This document shows positions 29,196 to 40,256 of a stretch of 64,000 nt of DNA, piece after piece (the stretch's first letter is position 1; each line of letters begins with the position of its first letter). Source of the DNA: Chrysophaeum taylorii (Eukaryota > Sar > Pelagophyceae > Pelagomonadales > Pelagomonadaceae); assembly GCA_029834535.1 (NCBI GenBank), contig JAQMWT010000456.1, forward strand, positions 167,443-231,442. Reading direction: 5' to 3'. Position numbers and translations under genes: made by a program. The notes below the pieces were generated by a model. It made no database searches and was not told the DNA's origin. It worked only from the letters and a program-made list of their open reading frames with translations.

Positions 29196-29550
29196 TGATC
29201 ATACATATCTCTGGGGGTCGGTCGGTCGGTCGGTCTACACTTTGCCGCCCTCCATCGATCCCCCACTACGCCTGCCTGCCTACCCACTGATGATGATGAT
29301 GATGATGATACATATCTCTGAATACACACATTTTATTCCGTCCGTCCGTCCCGAAAAAGGAAACAAGCAGAAATTCGGTGTTCTTTCTTTCTGCGTGTGT
29401 GTTTTTGTGTGTGTGTGTGTCAAGGTGAATTTTTCGTCGTCGTGGTCTCTTGGTGAGCGAGAAAAGGGGCGTCGGGTACGACGAAGTTGAGGCGGGCGGG
29501 CGGGCGGGCGGCAGGGAAGAACAAGGTGGGTGGGTGAAGGGCTTTTTTTT
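29196..29550. other. Convergent intergenic region with microsatellites
   Basis: (GTCG)n at about 29217-29236, (GAT)n at 29289-29309 and GTGTGTGT near 29396-29420. No gene. Confidence 0.6.
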
Positions 29551-31287
29551 TTAGTGGGAGAGGTCGAAGTCCGAGGGGAAATGGGCCGCATTGATGGCGG
29601 CGGACATGAGGTCGGGGGGACAAACGCACATGTCAACAAAGTCGTCGTCGTCGTCGTTGGCGGCGGCGGTGTCGTCGTCGATGGTGATGTCGCACCCGAA
29701 AATAGGGGGGGGCCTCTTGACGAGGTCGAGGAAGAGGTTATCGGAGCGGAGGACGGCGTAGTAGTGGTGCAGGACCTCCCCAATTTTTCGGCCGAGCTCG
29801 CGGGCGGCGAACTTGAAGTCCTTGGCGGTCTCGCAGAGGCGGGTCTTGAGGGTGGCCGACTCGGCGTCGGTGAAGGGGATCTCGGGCGCGGGGAGGCGGG
29901 GGTCGTCCCCCCTCGCGGCTCTGGCGAGAATTTTAGCGGCGACGCGGGGGTCGTTGTGAGCGAGAAAGAGGGCGCGCGCGGCGGCCTCGAGGCGCTCCCC
30001 GACGGGCCAGACCTGAGCGCCCGGCGAACTTGCGAGCGTTCTCTCGACGTCGAAGTCGTGGAGCGGTCGGCAGACGAGCTCGGCGCCGACGTCGACGAGA
30101 CCGTTCGCGCTATCATCATCATCATCACCAAGGGGCGCCGCGCTCGCGCGGATCCGGAGCTCGCGGAGAGCGCCTTGCTTCGTGGGGTGGGCCTGCACGA
30201 CGCGCCGCGAATCGACGCCGGTCATTCCGCCCGCGCGCCACTCGACGATCCAAAGCACTCCTTGCCTGGCTACGAGCTCGCCCATCGATCCGTCGACGAC
30301 GATCCAAAAGCCTATCTTCGGGGGCGCGAAGGAGGCCGAAAGGCGGCCGCAGGGCTCGCAGCATTTCGCGCGGATCGTAAAGAGTTCCTCGGTGAGATCT
30401 AGGGGCTTGACGTCCCGAGAATCTCGGGACACGACGCGAGCTCTAGTCTCGTCGATTCGAGCCTCGAACGATGCCTCCGCAGCCATCAGCTGCCTTTCGT
30501 GGTGCCTCTGCTGCTCGTAGTACTGGTGCTGCTGCTGCTCGATCTGGACCCGCTGCAGCTCGAGCTGCTGCTGCTGGAAGTCCAGCTGCAGCCGCAGCTG
30601 CGTCTGCCTCTGCTCGAGCTTGTCGACGACGCCCGCGGGAAACAGCCGCCACTCGTCGTCCATCGACACGCGCTGCGGACGGTACTGGGGAAAAGGCCTC
30701 GACACCGCCACGCTTTCCATCGCCACGCTCAACTCGTGCGGCCGCACGGGCTCGAAATACGGCTGGGGCGGCTCGCTCCGCGGCGTGCCGAAACGAAACG
30801 GCGAACCGTCGTGCGGACGCAGCGCAGCGTCGCACAGGCTCGCCAGGTCAGACGCCTTGGCCACTTCCTCGTCGTCGTTCAGCTCGGGCAGATCGAACAC
30901 CTCTTCCTTTGTCGCCGTCGGAGGCGTCGCGAGGTCCTCCCGAGAGCCTCGCGACCTCCTCGCGCACTTACGCTTGGTCAACGTGTGGTATCTGTTCTTT
31001 ATCGCCATGTCCGTCCGACCCGGCAACGCCTTGGCCACCCGCGCCCACTCGCCGTGCGGCAGACTGCTGATCAACGCGTCCTCCTCGGCCGTCCACCGAC
31101 CCTTCTTGATCTCGGGGTTCAGCTGGTAGTGCCACCGCTCGCGACACTGCTTGGCGTTCCGCGTCCCAATCATCTCCGCCACGGCGCTCCACTTCAGCTG
31201 ACCCGACATCACCACCTGCCGCAACTGCTCGTCCTCGCTCGCCGTCCACGCCCGCTTCCGAGCCCCTTCCTTCTCCCGCCCCGCCAT
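29551..31287 (-). CDS. R2R3-MYB-like transcription factor with C-terminal SANT-like domain
   Basis: 578 residues from ATG 31287 (the frame extends to TTG 31332). Two MYB repeats occupy residues about 10-105: RAWTASEDEQLRQVV...KQCRERWHYQLNP and GRWTAEEDALISSL...AIKNRYHTLTKR. A Gln-rich coiled coil lies in the middle (EQRQTQLRLQLDFQQQQLEL). Near residue 500, FTDAESATLKTRLCETAKDF...GRKIGEVLHHYY resembles a SANT domain of chromatin co-regulators (KDF and YY are typical). The combination of DNA-binding MYB repeats and a separate SANT-like module suggests a nuclear regulator. GGGTTAG lies about 55 bp upstream of the start. Targets unknown. Confidence 0.85.
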   Translation of the reverse strand: MAGREKEGARKRAWTASEDEQLRQVVMSGQLKWSAVAEMIGTRNAKQCRERWHYQLNPEIKKGRWTAEEDALISSLPHGEWARVAKALPGRTDMAIKNRYHTLTKRKCARRSRGSREDLATPPTATKEEVFDLPELNDDEEVAKASDLASLCDAALRPHDGSPFRFGTPRSEPPQPYFEPVRPHELSVAMESVAVSRPFPQYRPQRVSMDDEWRLFPAGVVDKLEQRQTQLRLQLDFQQQQLELQRVQIEQQQHQYYEQQRHHERQLMAAEASFEARIDETRARVVSRDSRDVKPLDLTEELFTIRAKCCEPCGRLSASFAPPKIGFWIVVDGSMGELVARQGVLWIVEWRAGGMTGVDSRRVVQAHPTKQGALRELRIRASAAPLGDDDDDSANGLVDVGAELVCRPLHDFDVERTLASSPGAQVWPVGERLEAAARALFLAHNDPRVAAKILARAARGDDPRLPAPEIPFTDAESATLKTRLCETAKDFKFAARELGRKIGEVLHHYYAVLRSDNLFLDLVKRPPPIFGCDITIDDDTAAANDDDDDFVDMCVCPPDLMSAAINAAHFPSDFDLSH

Positions 31288-31760
31288 CTCTTTCCAATCA
31301 CGATCGGCCCGCCCACGCCAGAACACACCCAACCAACGCGGGTTAGAATTCGCAATCTCTTCTTTTGCACCACTTCTACATTATATTATGCCTCGGAACT
31401 TCATTATTATATCGATGTACTTTTTCTTTTTTCAACTGACTGACCTGACCTACCTGGGAAGAAAAGGGTGGGGAGGGGAGGGGAGGGGAAGGGGAGCGCG
31501 AAGGGAAGGGAAGGTTCCCCGCAATGTTTTTCTTCGCATTTTTATGAATTTTCACGTCGTAGTCGTCTCTTCGCCTTGTCCCTGTCAGGATTCTATTATT
31601 ACAAAAAAAGGGGGGGGAGAGATTTTTTTTTTATTTATTGTTTGCCCGCCCGCCCGCCGCCCTCCTCCGCGATGATATGATCACCTTCTTGAAGCACTCG
31701 TATATCCATCCGACTGTGAACGACTCGAGCGTCTCCAGCATCATTGCAACGATAGTTTTT
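31288..31760. other. Intergenic, purine-rich simple sequence
   Basis: Contains GGGGAGGGGAGGGGAAGGGG at about 31469-31495 and short homopolymers. No gene. Confidence 0.5.
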
Positions 31761-31789
31761 TTTACTTCTTGGAACGTACGTCTCCTTCA

Positions 31790-32050
31790 CACTCCGCGGC
31801 CGGTCCCATCGCATGTGCCTCACTCAAGTCGCGCGTGCTGCTCGCGCACAAGTCCAGGCGGGCAACCTTCCTTGACTGCTGCTCCTGCTGTAAAGAAACA
31901 GATGATGTGGCCGCACCGACCACGGTCAGCTCGCAACCGCCGGCCTCCAACGCTAAACCATGCATGCGCCTTTTATGTGCTCCGCAGTCTCGCTAACGGC
32001 GGCGGATTCGAGCCCCATCCTCGAATTCGCGCACACCTCGGACGGACGGC
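31790..32050 (-). pseudogene. Duplicated fragment of the neighbouring kinase-type pseudogene
   Basis: CAGCTCGCAACCGCCGGCCTCCAACGCT (31928-31955) and the flanking bases match segments at 34411-34440 and 35832-35861. The best minus-strand reading contains ALEAGGCEL, comparable with ALEAADREL at about 34430. Three scattered copies of one former N-terminal coding segment. None is open over a useful length. Confidence 0.4.
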
Positions 32051-32299
32051 TAATAAGCCTGTGCGAAAGAGCAACAACATTGCTACGCTTCCATGGTCAT
32101 TACATCGATAGCAGCGCACCCAAGACCTATATTATCCATTCAAAGGGCGGACCGAAGAACAGCTCTGGAGTGGCCAATCTCACGAGTGATCACAACCTGG
32201 AGGAGGAACCAGTGGGATCTAGAAAAAAAAATAATGTCGGTCTCTCGATAATGGGAACAAACAAAAAATAAAAACTCGTGGTTTTAGTTGGGGAGGTAA

Positions 32300-35000
32300 G
32301 CCCGCGGGTCGAGTCCGAGGTCCCGCAGGTCGAGGCCGGCAACTAGAACCACGCGCGCCTCGTCGTCGGCCAGGGTCTGGAGTTAGGCGCGGAGGTCCCG
32401 GTCGGGCGCGTTGCGCAAGTTCAAACGTCTCCCGCGCGCGAGGAGCTGGAAACAGACCCTGACCGCGTGCGCACTTTCGGACGTGCTCACGAGCGTCCGC
32501 GCCGCAGTCGGAGAGGCAGTACGCACAAAACCCCCATCCGCAGCCAGCGCGATAGCACGTCAGCGCGAAACACCCGTCAAAACCCTAATCGCCGTCGAGC
32601 GCCTCGGCGAACGCAGTACCACGGCGGGGACACGCGAGCATGCGTTAGACAACGTGAATCCGCATCTCGTGCGCGCGCCGTTCGGATTCGCCGAGATCCG
32701 CCGAGCGCGGGCCTCGACGCGCCCGTCGAATCCCGCTTCGAGGTCGGCCGCAATCCGCTGCTCTACCAACCGCTGCTTGGCCGCGAAATACGTCGCAAAC
32801 ACGTGCTGGGGCGATGCAACTGCCTTGTCGGTGAAGCACTCGTCGCACCCCATCCCGACGCATTGGACCCGCCCGGCACGCGCCTCGAAGGTACTCGCAG
32901 GCTCTCGGGTGTTTGCGCGGACGTGGCCAGCAAGGCACTCGTCGCACGCGAAGCGAGAATTCGGTCATTCTACGCAAACAACGCCGTCGTCACCGCAAAC
33001 CACACACGTCCGAAGCGCGAGCTTCTCCGTGCAGGCTTTCTTATATCCAGGATCATTTCGCTCGCTCGCCACAAACAACGGCGAGGCTTCGAGAACACTC
33101 GCGCTAGGCCGCTTTAAAGCTACGGCGAGGCACGCGCACAAGACCGCGGTCAGCGTGTCGTTTCCGCGACGACGGCGGGTTGCTTCACGCACCAAGTATG
33201 CTTCTTTGCGCAACACTTGGTGCGTCGTGCCATCTTTCAGCTGCAAGTGCGACTGCTGCGCGTTTTCCGAACGAAAAGACGTCGGACGCGACCGTCGAGC
33301 GTTCTCCCGCGCGCACCTCCGGTGCAACGTAACCGGGCGTGCCACCGCCCACGCGCGTCGTCATCGCGGTCGATCCGTCGTCGAGCGTCGTCCGACTCAT
33401 GTCAAAGTCGCTTAAGACGACCGTCCGCGTACCGTCCACCGCGTCGACGAGCGCGTTGTCGAGCTTGACGCGACACCTTTGGCATGGATGTATGCGAGAG
33501 CGCCAAGGAGGTGCTGGAGAGCTCGAATGTTCGTGGTTGCTACGTGACGATGCTCCGCCTTGAGGAAGCGCAGTTTCCCCACTTCGAGACGGCCGACTGC
33601 ATCTTTCCTTCTGCTGCTGCTGCAATAGTGTTCTCAGGTCGAGCGAGCCACTGCCGCAACGTGCCACCGTGGTACAGCGGGCTTTGGACGTACGTCCCTG
33701 TGCATCACCTGCCTGTGGACTCTCGACGAAGAAGACGCATTCGAGCTTCGATAATTCAACAACCAGCATTTCAACCTCGGGGCGCGTCGTTCAGCAGCGT
33801 TTTGTAGATAGAACTGCTTGAATACGCATGCTTGGCGGTCGTAGAGACAGGGCATCGTGGCGGGACACGGGGGGGCTCTGAGTGCTCTGGCCACGGGATG
33901 CGCTCGTAGTCCTGCGGGCTACGCCCTTGACGAACAAAAAACTTCGCAAAGGAGGCGACGGGGAACGCTTTGAGTGACGCCTTGAGGGCGATGGCGAGCT
34001 CGGGATAATGTTCTTGAACTAACACGGCCAATTTTTGCTCACTTCGTCCTCTGTGGCGCGTTGGTTCGCGATTGAGTTCGCGCCGTGCAACGCGAACTTT
34101 TTCGATTCCGTGCCAGATGATGATTCTTCGTCGTCATCATCTCCAGCATCCTCTAATTCGTACTGTGAGTTTCGGAGCGTCTTCTTTGCAATTTTCAGCT
34201 GCTCCTTCGCTTCCCGCCAGGGCTTGTCCCCTACACCGATCCCAGCCAAGTGGATCTCCTCAGCTTTTCGACGAGCCTCGCGGACTCGATCGCCGATTCA
34301 ACTGCTCTTCCGGCTTGCTCTTGCACGCCTCGAGTCGGGACTTGACGGCAGTCCGAATGGTGACAACAGGCAGGAGCGACAAGGGATGCGGGCGCGACGA
34401 CCAGGACTTCAGCTCGCGATCGGCGGCCTCCAACGCTTCGCGATGCGCGGCTCCCCGTGCGTCGCGCGCTTCGTTTGCACCTCGGGTTTCGAGTACGTGG
34501 CGCAGTTTGCACCAGGCGTCGTCCGCCAAGGCATGGTCCGTCGAGTCGGTGATGGTGCGCGGGTCAGTTTCGTGCTCGCAGTGCTCGAATGCACGCACCG
34601 CTCGGACCGCCGGTGTCGAGCCAGGTTCTATCTATCTATCTATCGTCGGCAACTCCAGTTTAGCAACGCGCGTAGTACGTATGGAACTCGATTCGACTTT
34701 TCTCCAAAGAAATCAGCGACGCTTCTAAAAGTTGGACTTCGCGCGAGAGATCCGAGCTCGAATGAACATTTTGGAGCGCGATCAAGGCTTTGACGTGCGC
34801 AGCGCGTGCCTCGTTACGATGCGCTTGAATCGAGCTTCGTATACTTCCTTCGTCGAAGGAATGAGCTGCGCGAACGAGGTCTTGCGCTTTGTCCAATTTA
34901 CTGCGTTCCTCGTGGGCTTTGAGTCGCAGCTGCTCAAAATTCTCCAGTGATTCGAATTCGATGGGACTCGTCAGATCATCGGTGTCAGAACAGTATAAAT
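32300..35000 (-). pseudogene. Protein kinase pseudogene with coiled-coil N-terminus and Cys-rich C-terminus
   Basis: Read on the minus strand. The helical N-terminus lies at about 34000-35000 (ENFEQLRLKAHEERSK, EAKEQLKIAKKTLRNSQYEL). The kinase domain lies at about 33185-33520: LLGALAYIHAKGV, then VKLDNALVD, LSDFDMSRT (DFG replaced by DFD), GTPGYVAPE, ASDVFSFG. The expected HRD catalytic loop between AKGV and VKLDN is missing: about 10 nt are lost near 33470, which also shifts frame. The C-terminus at about 32550-33010 reads CVVCGDDGVVCVE, CDECFTDKA and AKQRLVEQRI, a RING-like Cys-rich tail. Many further stops. Not functional as a kinase. Confidence 0.65.
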
Positions 35001-35154
35001 AAAAGTGTGTGACGGTGCGTGCTCGAAGACGCGTCGCTCACCACAGTCTGAACCTCGTGCGGCGCTCACGTTCGACTCGGTTCTCGCAACCTTGACTCTC
35101 TCGGCAGCTCGACGCAGGGCGATCGTGGGGGCTTGGGCGCTGACGGCGGAGTGT

Positions 35155-35540
35155 TTTGCTCTGTTTTTGTCATCGTCGACTTCGCACGGGAGGAGGGTGT
35201 CTTTCTTGTCATGTCCTGAGTGACCAAGATCGATTTTGCTTTATAAGGAGCGCAGTACAGCTTGCCCGCGCACGCCGCGATTCCTGCCTGCCCACTTGTC
35301 CTCGCCTCGAACGCCGCAGTCAACAAGGCGCGTGGCATCCGCGTTCCATTGATCGATCGCCAACATCGAATCTGTGTCATGAGGCGCACACCACAGCTTG
35401 CCCGCGCACGCCGCGATGCTCGACCACCCGGGGCCACGGCTTCCGTCCACGGGGATGGTACGAATAGCTAAGGTATCCTCGTCGTCTTGAGCGGTCGCCG
35501 CGTGCATGCGGAGACACACGAGGTACTTCCTTCCTTCCAC
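35155..35540 (-). pseudogene. Remnant of a GKLYCAP-repeat beta-propeller protein
   Basis: Minus-strand frames give repeated units of about 40 residues: IAACAGKLWCAPHDTDSMLAI, then IAACAGKLYCAPYKAKSILV, each preceded by a Trp or Gly segment and spaced by DATRLVDCGV-type turns. The pattern suits blades of a beta-propeller. Both units are out of frame with each other. Similar repeats are, to my knowledge, frequent in pelagophyte gene models. Confidence 0.5.
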
Positions 35541-35734
35541 ACGCTTTCAAACGGAACTTTTCTGTCATCAACGGGCCAAAAGTGCGGCGAAGCTCCGAAG
35601 AAACGCTATGAACGCGACGATGCTTACAGCGCCTCATCTCCAGTATCCTCTCGTTTAGGCTTCGTCTTCTTCGGACATTCCCACGGCTCTTCACTCCAAG
35701 GTCGTCCCAAAGCATGCGCGCTTGAGCCACATGT

Positions 35735-36170
35735 GCCTTACTCAGCTCGTTCGTGTTGTTCTCGCACGCTGTGTGTCGGGCAACCGACATTATGTTGAGG
35801 TACATGGGATTGGCCGCACCGACCAGTGCTCCTCAAGTCAGCTCGCAATCCGCGGCGTCCAACGCTTCCATGTATGCGCTTCATTTTCTTTGCGACCCAC
35901 AGCCTCATCACTGACGGTGCGCGTTCGGGATTCGCGATAAGCCCCGTCCTCGAATTCAACAACAACAGGGTAGAAAAAATCGCTTTACCAATAAGTTTCG
36001 GCTCCAAGCAGGACAAGAAAGAACCCGTCCTTGCACGAAGAAGTACAGCAACTTCAGAGGCGCAACAACAGCCGCTCTTCGATGTTGCAGAATAATGACG
36101 TGATAAAATATTACGGAATGGAACACGCAAGCGAAGAGAAACCCGAGGAGAAGATCGTCGCGACACTCCG
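35735..36170 (-). pseudogene. Second fragment related to 31790-32050
   Basis: Shares CAGCTCGCAATCCGCGGCGTCCAACGCT and downstream CCTCGAATTC with 31928-32030. No intact frame. Confidence 0.4.
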
Positions 36171-38750
36171 CTCCCTCACTCAGCGCGGAAATGCGCTTCC
36201 GCGAGCAAAGACGCAAATCTAGGAGTGAGATCAACGAGGGCTGCTGCTGCTCGAAGAAGACCAAAGCCAAGAGTAACCAACTAACTTAGCCGAGGCGCAT
36301 CCAGAAGCCAAGGCGACGTCTCGGAATGCCAAGGCACCGGCATGATTTATCGGACGAGCAGTACGAACGGTCTTATCGCACACCTAAAGCCCGCAAGATC
36401 AAAGCGGTTGAAGGCGGACGGGGCGCGCGCGCGCGTTATCTATCATTGCGCCCTTATTTACGACGCCTTCTAAAGGTCGTCGCTGGCATCCACGACACAC
36501 AATACAGTAACGACATCAGTTCGGAAGAGGACGGCGACTTGTAGTGGGAGGAAAGTCCCTGCGATGAGGAGAACTTCCATGGCAAGATTTGCGAGCTCTT
36601 CGTTGCGCCTCCCACAAATTATGTAGTTTTGAAAAGTGACGTGTCATCCGAGCGTGTTTCATTTGGACGTCCTTGCCAGCGCGTTGTCTTCCGCGCAGTG
36701 GTCGCGACGTTAATGGCCGCCGCCGAAAGCGACAATCTCCACTCGCTTGCTACCAGGGTGTCCTCGTCACGGTTGCTTCGGGATGAGAAGTTGATCTATG
36801 AATCGATGAGAAGTTTTGAATTTGGCGATGAGTCGTAGCTCAATAGCTGGAACTCGAGGTCCAGGAAGCGAACGAGGTACGTGACACAACGGATTTTTAA
36901 GCGAATAAAAGGACAGGTGGCGGGAGAAAGATCCTCCAAAATATGCTGCCAGTCTAGTGTGATGACAACGGCAGTCGACTTATCGCAGGCAGCACACGAG
37001 AAGAGGAAATGTCCTCTAACGGATACCAGATAGACAACTTTTTTTTTGTGACCAAATAAGCGAATATGTCCGATCAACCAAAAATCTAGTCACAAAATAA
37101 AAGTCACGAAAATAAAGTCATTCCGTCTTAAAAACAAATATGTCATATAGTCACCAAAAACGTCATCTAGTCACACCATGGGATTCTGCTCGTCCACGCC
37201 ATGTGAGGATTGTTGTCTAAACCAAGATTCCCAGCCATAGGCTGCTGAACATCCGGGGCCACACAGAAGTGTCATAGTTGTCCTACGCTCCATTTCCCCC
37301 TAGCACGTCGGCGGCAGGGGCGGCTGCCCAAATGACTCAAGGGGCAACGTTGGCGGTACCGCAGGACTTCGGCATACAAAGGGGTACGGTACGGGCTGGA
37401 GTATTTCTCGCATGGTTGGGGCTAGTGGCTGTGAAACATGTCGCGACACCCCCGCAACTACAGGTTCTCCGTATGCGATGTGAACGGACGAGGCTCGTGG
37501 ACGAGCACCATCGGTTTATCAAGATGCGAGCCGCTGGTCACGAAGGTTCGTATTTCTGGAGGAAGCGACATCACAACGAGCGAGTCTACGTGCATTCGCT
37601 TTCGTTTCTCACCTACGTGCTGCTGCTGCGCTGACCGCGTTGGCTGCCGCGGCAAGCAGCAGCCCACCGGTCCCGTGATCTGCTACGTTCATATCCTTGG
37701 CCTCGTCACAAAGCCACACGTGTCTTATGGAGTCTTCACACGAATACGCCAGCGAGTCGTTACAACACCGAGTCGGGATAAATAAATAAATAAATAAATA
37801 AATAAATTGCCGTTGAATCACCGCATAAATTGTCATCCAGCCACAACTCGAATAAATGGTCACAACAGTAATGTCGTTGATGAAATCACGAAGAACAGTG
37901 GTGTGACTGATTCGTATGCCGCGACGTGTCGTCGTCTGCAGCTGCGACGACGTCAGGCTCATGATCCTGCATGGGATTGATGATGATATTAAGGTCCCTT
38001 CCGCGTCTTGCTGCAATTCGCCCTCTCGGTGCTTCAGATAGCGGGCTTACGGCATATTATCTTGCAAATAAATGCAAACTGGCCACAAAAGATTCTCTTT
38101 TATTTGCAAACAACCCCACGCGATGTATATCCACCACCTCTCGAATCAGCTTCGCAGCACTCAAGAAGAAGCCACACCCATTGTCTAGGAAGGAAGTTCC
38201 TTCAGGAGCGCCTCGATCTTACCACCATCCCGGTGCAGTGACCTGCCAAGTCAGGAGAGCACTGTGTTGGCACAGCACATACCATGATATCTCGAGGCGC
38301 CGCGATTTGGCGTCGATGGGCGTCGTCCGGCGCTTCTCGGGCGTGCATTCCTGGCGTTGTCGTCGAAGGGGTTCATTTCATTCACTCTGGGGAGGAAGAT
38401 CCTGCGCAATTCCGCCGATGGATGACTAGTGTAGTGCTGCCGGGCTTGAATTATTTATTTATTACGTTTTGTTCAGGACCCTGTTGTCTGTCTTTAAATG
38501 TCGACTGCTAAGAGGGGGGTGTGTGTGTGGGGAGCATGAAGGATGTGTCACCCTGTTGTCTGTCTCAGGGACGCTTTTCTTGCGAAAGAAAGAAAGAAAA
38601 ATAGAAGGTATTCTTGATGGGAGTACAATAATAATAATAGACATTCGATGATTGTTTCTCGAAAAAGAGAGCGTGAGGAGGGTAAGGTTAGGCACAAATT
38701 TCTCGGTTTCGCTGACATCAGCAGCAGCAGTAGTAACAGCAGGTAGGGTG
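36171..38750. other. Intergenic, AT-richer, no gene seen
   Basis: Holds repeated AGTCACnAAA-type strings at 37050-37180 (CTAGTCAC occurs several times), an (AAAT)n run at 37779-37806, and a retroelement tail at 38497-38560. Short frames (36326-36544, 37278-37634) have no recognisable content. Confidence 0.5.
38497..38560 (-). repeat. Solo 3' tail of the non-LTR element
   Basis: AATGTCGACTGCTAAGAGG followed by GTGTG and AGCATGAAGGATGTGTC matches the tail at 16937 and 51484. No coding remnant is attached, as expected for a strongly 5'-truncated copy. ACCCTGTTGTCTGTCT occurs on both sides (38479 and 38552). Confidence 0.5.
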
Positions 38751-40256
38751 ATGGAGGAGGAGAGACGGCCATTGCTGTCGTCGTCGTCGTCGTCAAAGAG
38801 CAAGAAGAAGAGCAGCAAGGCGAGGTCGTGGGCCGTGGCCGCCGTGTGCCTTGTGAGCGTCGGGGCCGTGATCGGGGTGTGGGGCGCGCCCGAAGGAGGT
38901 GGTGTCGAGCTCGCCGTTCATCCCCGCGAGCGTCGGTCGCACCACGGCGCGAGCCCGACGGTCCGGAGCCGGTCCCTGTTCACGTGCGCTCTGTGCGCCA
39001 TCGCGGCGCTCGTGATTCTGATCCCGCGGCTCGCGTGCGGCCCCGACGACGCGAACGGGGCTTCTCTCGGACCCGGAGAGGCGGAGGCTCTGGTGTCCAA
39101 GGAGCTGCGCGCCGGGTTGACGTTGTTGGTGCCGTTTTTGGGGATCGGTGTGCCCCTGACGGCCGTCGACCGCGCCCTCGTCCGCGGGGAGTTTCCATAT
39201 CCGCTGAGCCTGACGGCGCTCGAGCTGGCGGCGACGTGCGCTCTCGGGCTGACGTGTTCGAAGCGGTCGGCCGCGTTCAAGGAAGACGACGAGGATGATC
39301 AACGGAACTACAAAATCCTGTCGCCGCTGGGGTTGTGCCTGCTGGTCGCGACGGGTTCGGTCAAGCTCGCGCTCCACGATTCTTGCGGTCCGCGCGTGGT
39401 CGCGGCGTTTTCGTCGGCGCAAGGACTCTTCGTGTTGTGCGCGGCGTGCGGGTTGAAGGAGGATGTATTCGGAGGCGGCGGCGGCGGGATCCCGGGGTTT
39501 GCGGCTCTGGTTGCACTAATCATCACCTTCGGGGGGGCGGCCGTGATGGGCCTCGGCGAGGCGGAGGTAGGCCATGTGGCCGCGGCGTGCGTCGCGATTC
39601 TTTTGGCCGGCCAGGTCTGCGCGGCCGGCTTCTACCTCGGGATAGACAATTTCTTTCGCCGCGATTACCCGGCGTCGGACTCGCTGTTCCCGGTGCTGGC
39701 CCAGACGGCCGCGCCGGCCGCCTTTTTAGCCGGCCTCGCGGCAGCCGTATGGGAGGTTATGGTGCCGCGCCTCGGCGCCTCGAAGCTCGCCCCGGTCGTC
39801 GCGTCGAGCTACTGGCTCCTCGCGGCAGACGTCGGTGGGTTCGCCCTCTTCATCGCCCTCGCCCTGGCGGTGATCCGGCGCTTCTCGGCGTTGGTTCTGG
39901 TGTTGTTTTTGGCGACGAATTCGGCCGTCGCTTTGTTCACGAATGCGTTCGTTTTCGGCGACGTCGTTACGTCCCTCGAATACAAAGGAGCAATGATCCT
40001 CGTCTTGGGCCTCGCGATTTGGGGACTCGAGGTCTCCAAGGCGACCCTCGAGACCCCGCCCGCGACCACCGCCTCGCCCCTCCCCCCCTCGAACTTCCTC
40101 GAGATTCCCCCGAGCGACGACGACGACGACGAAGAGGCGGCTGCTGCTGCGACGACCACCCTCGATGAGCTCGCTATCGTTCGTCTCGGCCGCTCCGGCC
40201 TCCTCGCCCCGACGGTAGCAACAACAACAACAACAGCAGACGTCCCTTCTCAGTAA
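38751..40256 (+). CDS. Drug/metabolite transporter superfamily (nucleotide-sugar-transporter-like) membrane protein
   Basis: 501 residues from ATG 38751 (the frame is open from TTG 38652). The N-terminus MEEERRPLLSSSS carries an acidic dileucine sorting motif. About ten hydrophobic helices follow, with linkers rich in Ser and charged residues. The last helix pair (VALFTNAFVFGDVVTSLEYKG then AMILVLGLAIWGLE) is typical of DMT transporters of the SLC35/EamA kind. The C-terminal tail is Thr/Asp-rich. Substrate unknown; the neighbours (GH26, GT47, sulfotransferase) would fit a nucleotide sugar or PAPS. Its stop overlaps that of the convergent GH26 gene by 7 nt. Confidence 0.72.
   Translation: MEEERRPLLSSSSSSKSKKKSSKARSWAVAAVCLVSVGAVIGVWGAPEGGGVELAVHPRERRSHHGASPTVRSRSLFTCALCAIAALVILIPRLACGPDDANGASLGPGEAEALVSKELRAGLTLLVPFLGIGVPLTAVDRALVRGEFPYPLSLTALELAATCALGLTCSKRSAAFKEDDEDDQRNYKILSPLGLCLLVATGSVKLALHDSCGPRVVAAFSSAQGLFVLCAACGLKEDVFGGGGGGIPGFAALVALIITFGGAAVMGLGEAEVGHVAAACVAILLAGQVCAAGFYLGIDNFFRRDYPASDSLFPVLAQTAAPAAFLAGLAAAVWEVMVPRLGASKLAPVVASSYWLLAADVGGFALFIALALAVIRRFSALVLVLFLATNSAVALFTNAFVFGDVVTSLEYKGAMILVLGLAIWGLEVSKATLETPPATTASPLPPSNFLEIPPSDDDDDEEAAAAATTTLDELAIVRLGRSGLLAPTVATTTTTADVPSQ

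Noticed and set aside
32411-33415. 334-codon plus-strand frame rich in Arg, Ser and Thr
   Set aside because: It is the antisense of the kinase pseudogene's Cys-rich tail; only the minus strand shows conserved motifs.
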